Source: Amylostereum areolatum
Taxonomy: Eukaryota; Basidiomycota; Agaricomycetes; Russulales; Stereaceae
NCBI GenBank assembly: GCA_012932865.1
Contig: SAXG01000032.1
Location: 124,001-188,000, forward strand
Direction of reading: 5' to 3'
Length of the DNA: 64,000 nucleotides
This document shows, piece after piece, positions 52,468 through 61,587 of the stretch. Position 1 is the stretch's first letter. Each line of letters opens with the position of its first letter. The position numbers were made by a program, and so were the translations under genes. Under the pieces are notes generated by a model that did no database searches, was not told the DNA's origin, and saw nothing but the letters and a program-made list of their open reading frames with translations.

Positions 52468-54906
52468 TGGAGTTTTCCTGATGAGAGTAACAATGTTAAG
52501 ATGCCCTTGACATGATGCTATCTGTAATGCAGTTTCAGGGCCACCAGCACTGTGTGGATTGGCATCTGCATTGTGTTGAAGCAGCAGAGTAACAATGTTG
52601 AGATGCCCAGCCCTCGAGGCTGACTGTAATGCAGTTTCAGAATACTGAGCATGTAGATTGATATCTGCATTGTGTTGAAGCAACAGAGTGACAATGTCAA
52701 GATGCCCAGCATATGAGGCTGCCTGTAATGCAGTTTCACAATCACTACTCTGCATATTGGCATTTACATGACTAGCATGTTCACTAAGTAAAGCCTTCAC
52801 TTGCTCATAAAACCCATACATTGAGGCACAACAGAGTGGATGTGGACAGCCAGTTGAGTACCGACAAGTCTGCTTCTGCCACAGAAGGAAAAATGGCTTC
52901 ATTAGGTTGAACAGCATATTCATCAATGTAATTATAATGGTATTAGCAGTAACATCTGCATGATGTTGTGCATGACAGGTCCAATAGTCAGCAGCATAGT
53001 GTGCAAACTTGGCCTGAGCCTGAGTACTAGTAGTATCAACTTCTCAGGTATCACTATCTTGCACAAGCAGGCTTAGACAAAGTTGAGCTAATGTTGTGTG
53101 GGATGATATAGGATTGAGGTGATAGAAGGATACACCAGTTGTGTCTGATAGGCGTGTAGAAAGCAGGTATTCTTGAACTGAGAAGTGGGCAAACTGTACA
53201 ATATTAGCTCCAGCATCCACTATAACAAGACCTGACCCAATCCGCAAGATCTCATCCTCTTCTAAGCGATGGAAAGGGTCCAATTTTGGAATAGCCTCTG
53301 AGAAGTCAATGGCAAGAATTTCAACTACCTCTTCAAAACTGAGAGGCCACATTGAGAAAGCAAGACATTAAAAGAGACGGAGAGCATAAGGTCGAAGACT
53401 GTCATCAATGCTCTGCAGAATGCGCTGATAAGTTTCATCCAGTGTCCTTGGTAGACCCTTCAATACATCTCGAATTTGCATAGGTAGGCATTTTCGGAGA
53501 ACCTCAAGTTGGCAGAACACCCAACGGAACCTGTTGTACTCATCATGAGTATGCTATATCAACTATGGATCATGACTAAAGACCTACATTCCATCAGCTT
53601 TATGTATCAGAGTGTCTGTGGCCAGCAGAATATCCTCAGGTTTCCACCTGCGTCGCAATGCATGGTCATGTTCAAAGGTGTGACGGACATACAACTCTAT
53701 ATCCTTCCCATGCTGATCAGTGTTGTGCAAGTTGAGGTGATATGCTGCTAGCGGGCCAAGGTGTCCCTTGATGTCATCCTCAGGACGGCTAGTAACGCAG
53801 AGTCGAAGACCCTTGAGCCTCCAGCCAATAAGACTCTCAATTATGTTCAAGACATCTGCACGCGCTGGCCACTCGGGGCATTCATCCAGAGCATCGAAGA
53901 CGAGGAAGAGCTCGTCACACGCAAAGAGCATGCTCTTCAAACATTGAAGAAGATTCTCCGTGAGCGACTGCTCCTTCCCGTTGTTACATCTCGAGTACAG
54001 GTCCCGCAGATGAAAAACACCTTCCGGAATGCGATATGCAAGCTGGACTGCCAAGAAGTAAAGCAGATGGCGAGCACCGTGTTTCTGCTGATCCTTGTAA
54101 TCAAAATAGAAATAGAGAAGGCGCCGATCGTAGTCGTGTTTGAGCTCCTCTATAATTGCGGAGCTGTCGAGAACACTATCAGGACAATGAATCTTACACA
54201 TTCTGTGCGTGGTGCTCACCACAAAACAGACTTCCCAGAACCGGCTGGATTGTTTGATCAATACGGGAAACAAAGAACGGACTATGATGCACGCACGTTT
54301 GCCGTGTATCCATAAAACAGACCCTCCCTTGTTTTTCCAGGTCTGGAACTCCTCATGCTCAAAGAACCACGTCCCCGTGCCTTTGTGGCGAGAATCTGCG
54401 GCTAAATAGTGGTTCGTTGAAGGGTCCGGCGTTGGGAGCCAGCGTAGGATTTTGTCGTCCACTGAACGAACCAATCAGTATCAACATAGTGTGCAATGAT
54501 GATGGGTGTATTTCGCACCATATTGCTGCTTAAGCTCTTCTTGGCCTTGCATGATCGCGATACGTGAGCTGTTGATCATATCCATGGTGTCCCGGGCACG
54601 TTCTATGGCAAGTGAGACATTAGTCGTTGAGATCTAAGATTAATCACATACCTTCCGACGCGGTAGCCAACTTGTCGAGGGATTCAACGATGTCTTTGAT
54701 GTGGCGGTCAGACGCCGCCGTGTCTGGAAGAGGGGGTTAGTATACCGGTACTCCATACACATGGAAGAATGTACCCATCATCAGTTCGTTGATGCGGCGC
54801 AAAATTGAGTGAGTGTTCACGAATGTCTCGACTGCCATCACCCCTGAGTCCTCCACCGTCAGCCTATCTAGTCTAGCTATTACGTCCTTGATATCTTGAT
54901 TGCCCG

Positions 54907-55593
54907 TTGATGCACCACCCGCGCCGGTGAGCAAGGAAACAAACACCACACAAACCTCACCCAAAACGAGCGGGCGGAAAGACGGGGGATGCGAGGGTGT
55001 TGAGCGTACTCACAGCGGACAGAGGGAGTGGGGGAGAAGGTTCCGGGGGTACGATGTAGACTAGATCCGAATATGCCTAATAAACGAGAGGGTTCCGAGG
55101 GTTCCGACGAGGGTGCACACGGGCACTGAACCAAATGACGACGAGGACGACTGAAAATGAGAGGGAGACAATGGGGGGAGCAAAAGCTGAATTCCTTCTA
55201 CAAAACCGAGAGCCTAAGTACATTAGAGACGACCAGGGGAAGGAGCCGGAACCGAGAGGAACTAAGTAGGAACAGGAGCCGGGACCGGGAACCCGATGAC
55301 TAAGCGAAATCTCGGAAGCTCACTAGGGTAAGTCTAACAGTACTTGGGGACGGATGGGAGGGAGGTTGAGAACTATGTGAAGGGTCCGAAATGAACACTA
55401 TAAGGTATGTAACAAAGCCTACGTCAAAATATAAGGGGTCTTTTGAAGGGGGGGAGTATCCGGGGGTAGATAGCTGTAAGTGAGGAAGCTCCCGGATGTC
55501 CAGGAGGTCACGTGACTAGAAACCCGGGAGTCGTGCAAAGTCCGGGAGCTCCCTATGCACGCCTACGGCCTCAGCACAGGCTGGGGCCTATCA
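54907..55593 (-). mobile_element. Solo-LTR-like insertion (687 bp) in an NLR2 exon
   Basis: On the minus strand the exon reads GGGCAATATATGCGCATTTT then AACGG, and is cut. It resumes ACGGGCAATCAAG after 687 bp whose ends are TGATAGG...GCATCA (TG...CA with a TGAT/ATCA inverted match). ACGG is present on both sides, so a 4-bp duplication (5 bp if the ends are shifted by one). Removing it restores the sequence homologous to NLR1's EQYVKVLTGNQDVKD. No coding capacity. The interior has GGAACC/GGTTCC-type repeats like other LTRs here. Confidence 0.75.
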
Positions 55594-56284
55594 CCGTTAA
55601 AATGCGCATATATTGCCCTTTGATCCTTGGTGAGCTGATGAGGACTAGGATACGACGAGAGAGCTAACCAAGGCGGCTCCTCCTCATCAGCTTTGTCGCG
55701 AGAGCCAGCGCGGAGAGCAGCTCGGCTAGTGTCTTGACGGCGGTTTCCCGCGATTCGGATATGAACTGGATTTCCTGCCGGATCTTCAGGCGGTGGAGGA
55801 AGGCCTTCAAGGTCTCAAATAGGTCTACAAGGGTGTCGTAGCTGGCGCTCACTCCCTTGGTCGCCTACAGACAAAGAGTTCAATGAACAGCCTCTCGCGA
55901 TGCATGATCAGTCGCACCATCAATAACACTCCAATCGCGGCGAATATCGTCTTGCCAGCGGGGAAGGCCTTATAAATGAAATATTAGACGGGGAGATAAG
56001 TATCAGCGAGGATTGCGTACCAGAGCGACACCTTCGCCAGTTGCCTCTGAAAGGGATGCAACGAAGTGCATGACAGGCTTCAGCCAATTCCTCAACGTCT
56101 TCCACTTCGGATCACCAGATCGAAATGCACGGAAGGTCTCCATTTGCTTTTCTAAAGCGGCGAGGACGTTGTCAACCGAGCCGCGGGCGGGCAGCATTTC
56201 GAAGAGCTCCTCGGTCGTCAGATTGGTGTCTGTCAGGTCTTCATACTTCTGTTTTGCGGAGTTCCACAGTTCGTTGAGGTCCAT

Positions 56285-57055
56285 GGTGTATAGGAAGTCG
56301 CCTCGGCACAGTGGATATAGCAGACTACACTGGTAATGTGAGTGGGAATGGTGGTTGGGGGAAAAGATGGTTGGGGACAAAGAGACGCGTGTTGACTGGC
56401 CTCACGCCCGATGCATGCATTCGGAACAGCCATTGGGCAATCCAAGGATGGCACAATCCGAGGACACTGCCCACCCAGTTCGCAACGCGCCGCCCGCTGA
56501 ACCGAACCCAATCGCACCAGACCAGAACGATGCCATAGCAGTGAACGCACGAACGACTGAACGGCAGATCTTCCAGGGTTCGTTCAGCATACATACAAAA
56601 AACCTTCACACTTGATGATCGACCCTTGCTCTACTACACGGAAACCCTAGGTCCGTATCTGCACGGCTGTACCCAACCAAGCTTCCCCTCGCTTGCTACA
56701 CGTTGCCGCGTCCTTTCCCTGTAGTTGCTGTGCGACTTCCTTCAGGAGAACAATTGCCTGGTCGACAAACACCTGGGTTCGCTGAGAGCTGTTGACGAGG
56801 GTCTTTATGATGTGGTCGGACTTGTCAAGAGCTTGTCCGGCGAACCGATGGCTTCCGACAACTTTTATTCTGCGCGATGTAGACAAGATGTCAAGGTCGG
56901 GTAGACGGCGTAACGGAGGTGGCAAGTCATGCACCGGGTCCTTGATGTCCTTGGAACAATGCCCGTGTCCTGCCCCACCTCCTACGAGGAAACAGCTGCT
57001 TCCGACCTAATTGTGCATGTTGCTTCTACCGCACGGGGCACCCTGATGGATGATC
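56285..57055. other. Upstream of NLR2; one small open frame
   Basis: A 95-codon minus-strand frame at 56647-56934 has a helical, coiled-coil-like stretch (LDKSDHIIKTLVNSSQRTQV) and might be an exon of the unknown gene to the right. Otherwise only NLR2 promoter sequence is expected. Confidence 0.3.
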
Positions 57056-57790
57056 ATCCAAAGGCATTGATTTTGGGTGGCGAAGCCGCTACGACAGCGT
57101 CATGGTCCCGATGCCGTGCTCGCCACTGGATAGAGGCTTCATGGAGGATTTGCCGCGGACTTGGCAATGGCAATGGCTAAAAGTGAGTGTGAGGAAGAGG
57201 TAGATTCGAAGGTTCAGACGAAGAACATACTGGAGAGAGACGAAGGCATTTGTGTAGGCCTTACGAAGTTGGAGACGAGAGGGTTCTGGGACACGATCTT
57301 GCCAGAGGAAACCACGCCGTAAGTCAGCGTCCCGGAGACGACCATTGAGGTAGCGAAGGAGGGCATATTCTTTGGACGGAAGAACATCGGGAAGGATGTT
57401 TTGAGGGGCCCGAGTGGAATTGGCAGGAGAACTCGGTAGCTGATGTGATATTGCATCCAACGCCAGACCGCGTCTTCATCTTCACATATCCACAAGATTG
57501 ATTGCCGAAAACCCTCGCATAGCGATAAACATCCACAGTTTTTTTTTGTGTTCATACGTGTTGAAGCTACATGCGAATGAGATGGGGTACCGTCAAATGT
57601 GCAGACGGCAGAATATTCGCACCATTGACCCTTCTGAGTCCTCACGTTCACATCAACCATGCTGGCGCGCGTGTCTGGCGTGGAGTGGACTTCACTTGCA
57701 ATTGAAGCATCTTCTTCGCTGTTCGAGTTTTGGGTGGTCACTGAGAGTGATCTGCTCATCAAAATGAGCATACAAGGACTTGGAGAATCG
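57056..57790 (-). CDS. Unidentified gene, approximate limits
   Basis: No family recognised. A coding-like frame around 57430-57240 reads ILPDVLPSKEYALLRYLNGR then LRRGFLWQDRVPEPSRLQLR. A good donor (GTATGTTC) and CTTTTAG acceptor remove about 54 nt, leading to PRQILHEASIQWRARHRDHD and a stop near 57056. Upstream, a different frame up to about 57771 (MLILMSRSLSVTTQNSNSEE) may be the first exon. The frame link between these parts was not resolved. Confidence 0.35.
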
Positions 57791-59516
57791 AGGGCGGGAA
57801 CGCTGTACGTTACCGAGAGTTGGAACCCAAGCCTTCAATAGGTCTGGTTGTTTGTGCGCTGAGGCATGGACACAAGGACATAATGTACGGTGTTTGGAGA
57901 TTGGTGGGGGAAGCTGTCCTAGACTTCAGAAGATATTATGGTCAGCATTCCAGTGCAGAGGATCATATAGCACAAGAGCGAGACAAACAGACGTGCGCCG
58001 TGGAGACGAGTCAGGATTGCGCGGCGGTGGTGCGTGGGCCTGGCAGGCTTGAAGGCACGCCTAAAAAAACCATCTCTTGAGGAGTGTGTCTAGCGAAGGT
58101 TTAGGACGCTGAGCTTGGCCAAAAGAAAGCAGCGACTATAGGGAAGCTGGAGGAGGCTTGAAGACCAAACCTGGACCAAACCAAACTACTGTTCTGTCGA
58201 ATTGCGAAAACCGGCCGGCCAAACCGCTAAGTCAGCGCCCGAGTCTGCCAATTCCCCGCCCGACGGCGGCGCCATGATCCAAGGACAACTTGAACACCTC
58301 CAGAACACCTCCGCATATTTTCCTTGTACAAGCCCTCTTTTGGGGAAGTTCAACACGGAGTCCAACGTGATCCAACACTGCCAACTTGTAAGCCACCATC
58401 TCCCGTAGGGTTCGCATCCATTCGAACTCAGTCCACCGTCGACTTGTTATTGGGTCGCTTGAGCCTTGGAGGCTCGCTGTCTCATCCCCACCTCACACCC
58501 ATCACGTCCTAAACACGTCACACCGAGGCTATCGCACACGACAAACATTTCTTGTTGAGGCCGATTACGTCTTCGTGAGGATTGCGGTCCACGCCAGTAG
58601 CGTCAGAAGACTTGGACGAATTAGCAACGCCTGGACAAGAGACCCGAATTTGCACTTGGTGTGTTGCACCAGTCTTCCGTATCTCTTCCCCACCTGACAT
58701 AGCACACTCCTTCACGCGTATCCAGTGCTTTATAAATCACGTTCATGCCCTCGAATGTGATCAGGGCAGGATGAGGTATACCCACGTCTCCTTACTCGTT
58801 AAATGCACACACTAACACCCCGAACTGTTGTGCTGCTAGATTGCATTCACTCTCGGCTCCAGTGCCAACTTTCCCAACAAAGCCCTTCCTCTTGACCCAG
58901 CTCCTCTCCAACATGAAGCCCGTGACGGCGTCGGCGTCCTCCCCAACGTAGTTTCTCTCAGTTATCGTTTTGCGTTGTGTGTATTCTCCATTCATCTTCC
59001 CGTCTTTCCAGGACGACTTCAGCACACACAGAACCCCATCCAATCTCCACATATCCACAACTTCGCCGGTCCGAAATCGAAAGGCGAAGGCAAAGGACGT
59101 CTCTTGCATTCCTTTCGGCACTCGACCTCCTGAGCCCCAGTCAAGTCACTCGATATCTCGAAGAAAAGATCTTTCAAGTGCAAGACCAATACCTCCATTC
59201 ATCTCTCGCGATCTTTTCTCGCCTCCCTGGCGTATCTCTTTCGCAAAGGAGGGCCATTTGGGCTAACATCCTCGGTGTTTTGAACCCTAACTGTAGGGTT
59301 TACCTGGAGCGCCTGCGTCCCTTGGGTACCATCAACCTGGGATAAAAACTCTCGCGCTGTCAGATCAAAAGTGGGTTTAAACACTTTCCTAGATATATCG
59401 GGTTTTCCTCTTTCCCAGATGATACCTAGTTGTTCGGGGGTTTAGGGAAATGTGTTAGGGGATATGCTACCAAAGGTTACCTTTCCTTCCAATTGTTTTT
59501 CCAAACAATGGGGGGG
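57791..59516. other. No supported gene
   Basis: About 1.7 kb. Overlapping frames at 58792-59121 (minus) and 58977-59345 (plus) are mutually exclusive and neither has a motif. A G11 run at about 59505-59515 precedes an LTR-like sequence and may be the polypurine tract of a decayed element. Confidence 0.35.
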
Positions 59517-60160
59517 GGGAATGTGTAAGGAGACGGTCACGGTAGACGGGCTCGGTACACGGACGGACGTGGAGATACTGAATCTACCTTTCAGTGATAG
59601 ACACAATATATAGAGAACGGAACTTAGATTATAACTTGACTTGCAGAGACTGAAACTTGAACTTGGATTGAACGGGGGACTAAACTGGGACTGAAACTAA
59701 CTTGAGAACTGAGAGAGAACTAGCTGAAAACTGACTTGATCGTGGGAACTGGGGACTACTGAATAACTGGGTGATGGGAACTTCTTGGGTATGGAACTTG
59801 GTACGTTATCTATCTCTGATGCCTGAAGCAGGGCCTTTATATAGTGCTCTAGCTTTGTTTGTGCACTGTTCGTTGTTGGCTATGCAAGGGCAGTGCAGTC
59901 CTGCCTCATGAGCAATCAACGCAGCCGTATCAGTGCCACACAGGCAACGTAGCCTTTTCTGATCTGCGGCTATGCTGACTACTTAAGGCAGTGCAGCGTT
60001 GAGAGAGGGGAGGATGGCAAACATAACCAAGGCGTACGTAGAAGTATGACATAGAGGGGGGGAGAGACAGTAAGCGACACGAGACAGCACAACCAGAGCC
60101 GGTAATCGTACAACGAGGCAAGCTAATCTAATAAGGACATCAACAAACGGAGTGCAGATA
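59517..60160 (+). mobile_element. LTR-like sequence, right boundary uncertain
   Basis: Starts TGTAAGGAGACGG just after a long G run. It has a TATA-like TTTATATAG at about 59836 and the GAACT/GAAACTT-rich composition of LTRs. No matching second copy or target duplication was found in the window, so this is tentative. Confidence 0.3.
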
Positions 60161-60187
60161 AGAAAGGCCTAGGTGAAGAGTCAGCTC

Positions 60188-61317
60188 CTACTGGCGAGTG
60201 TATAACCCAGCCTCCCTGTTCCGTCCTACCTCCGCCACCCGCTCCTGAACCTCGTGCGAGAGCTGGACCATGGCATCGTACTTTGCCTCAGCGATCAGCT
60301 GGGAGAGTGCCGTCTCCACCGTCTCGTACGAGTTGGGATAGATTGCGTGCCGGATACGCTTGAAGTATCTAGCTACTTCGTCTATGGGCGTCCAGGGATC
60401 TATCTTGTATATGCCTGGCAGATATGTTGAGGTAGGTGGACAAGCAGTGTATGGGGGTTGAGCGGCGTACCTGTGGCATTTCCCCAAGGGGGAAACACGA
60501 ATACCGAGTACCCCTCGCACCCAGTGGCGTAGTAAAGCATCTGGGGGAGGTGGCGATCGACGAGACGGGCGATTGCTACAGCGACTTGCGAGGGGGGACC
60601 GATAAGACCGTCGCGACGAAGGTTGAAAGTCCAGTACCAGTCGGCGGCGATGGAACTGGAGACTGGGGTGTTGGGCTCAAGGTTGAGCGTCCAGTTGATA
60701 TTGCAGATGATGAACACGATTAGTTCTGGTGGCAGGTTAGTGTGTGTTGCGAACAAGACAGACAGTGACGCACCAGCGGAGGTATGATTCCGCACTCGTC
60801 CTACATAGATTGCGCTCTGTCCGTCGCTCCCAAGGCACTCGCCGGCCGTTGCGTAGTAATGGAAGCCACATCCAGTGACGGCTTCGACGAGCATGGCGGG
60901 TCCGAGCTGCTGTGCCTTTCCCTCCACGATCCATAGACCATTTATCTCGACGGGGCCGGTGGACGGGTTAGGTCCCCATCCCGCGTTAAGGGCCTCATTG
61001 GCCTCCAGCCACTGCTGGTGCGAGGCGTCGTCCTTGACCAGTTTGGCCAGAACCTTGGCCCGTGTGGTCGCCATGTCGTCGCGGGCCTGATAGGAAGGAA
61101 TGGATGGAACCATATAGGGGTGGTTAATCAGCCTGTTCGACAAGACAGGATCGTAAATTACGTCGTCGACGTGGCCTTGGTGGGAGCGTAGGCGGGCGTC
61201 CAGGATTCGTGCCGAGGTGTACGGGTCGGGAGATGCTGACTGGCGTGTCGAGGGTGGAGCGGTTGAAGAGGGAAGGGGGGCAAACAGGCTGCTGGCAGGG
61301 GAGGAGGAGCTTTGCAT
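60188..61317 (-). CDS. Intron-containing gene of unknown function next to an LTR
   Basis: No family recognised. The start at 61317 (MQSSSSPASSLFAPLPSS) is followed by a Ser/Pro-rich N-terminus. Two introns are well supported: 60726-60773 (48 nt, GTGCGT...CACCAG), which joins VRNHTSA to ELIVFIICNINWTL, and 60415-60470 (56 nt, GTACGC...TGCCAG), which joins FPPWGNAT to GIYKIDPWTPIDEVA. The frame ends REAGLYTRQ at 60188. The product of about 340 residues is soluble-looking. The gene begins only about 220 bp after the presumed 3' LTR border of the neighbouring retrotransposon and has the same orientation. Confidence 0.6.
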
Positions 61318-61429
61318 GGTGTGAGAGATGGGGGGAACAAAGAGGGAGGTGTCTGCGTGCCGCCTGCCTATACGCTGCGGGATCAGCCTTCTGGATCTGC
61401 ATTCTATTTTGGGCTTCTTGGATGCCGAT

Positions 61430-61538
61430 CTTCAGTGTTTTCTTTGTCCGGCCCTTCCTGTCTCCGGGTGACTCTGCTCTGGCTATTACCTGGTTGTTGT
61501 CTGTCCTGTCCCGCCCATAACCATTTGTGGGCGTGACA
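61430..61538 (-). repeat. Start of the putative 3' LTR of the right-hand gypsy element
   Basis: On the minus strand, 50 bp after the pol stop, a purine/C-rich stretch (AAAGACCCCCGCGGA) is followed by TGTCACGCCCACAAATGG at 61538 downward. TGTCACGCC is a common LTR start in basidiomycete Ty3/gypsy elements. The LTR end is unknown; an ACA at about 61430 is one possibility. Confidence 0.4.
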
Positions 61539-61587
61539 TCCGCGGGGGTCTTTAAATCAACCGTCCTCGGTTGAGCGCTCTTATAGC

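Larger units (their letters stand above)
42972..52483. mobile_element. 9.5 kb TIR element (CACTA/CMC-like), composite, in NLR2 ankyrin array
   Basis: Perfect 16-bp inverted termini CATCAGGAAAACTCCA (42972-42987 and 52468-52483) continue imperfectly to TACTTGA. The flanks CAACAG and AGAGTAAC match the ankyrin consensus CAACAGAGTAAC if a 2-bp AG duplication is assumed. ACTTG/CAAGT words recur about seven times in the first 200 bp and eight or more times in the last 200 bp, like the subterminal repeats of CACTA elements. Without its nested insertions (43175-43878 and 44543-51636) the element is about 1.7 kb and encodes no transposase. Family assignment is inference from TIR, TSD size and subterminal repeats. 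Confidence 0.75.
39912..56284 (-). pseudogene. NLR2: decayed Goodbye-NACHT-ankyrin receptor broken by transposons
   Basis: Paralogue of NLR1 with the same exon plan: start at 56284 (MDLNELWNSAKQKYEDL), Goodbye-type domain, YDTLVDLFETLKAFLHRLK, linker TGNQDIKDVIARLDRL, joining segment VDDKILRWLPTP, Walker A GKPGSGKS across two introns, LVFDALDECP, CVTSRPE, FRWVFCQLEVLR and HFSVQEYLLS. An ankyrin array follows, in three pieces: 52790-52484, 42969-42814 and 40910 to the end. A last exon after an intron adds EEADGPPPKRARRIEE with a nuclear-localisation-like PPKRARR. Breaks: a 687-bp insert in the linker exon (54907-55593); in-frame TAA at 53368-53370 where NLR1 has CAG; TGA at 53044-53046; a 1-nt deletion near 40872-40885 in the array; and the insertions at 42972-52483 and 40911-42805. 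The gene cannot make a full receptor. Confidence 0.88.

Noticed and set aside
59517..61538. A single 2-kb LTR spanning from the G-run to TGTCACGCC
   Set aside because: The two ends are not inverted matches, the G-run points to a plus-strand element, and an intron-bearing gene lies between them.
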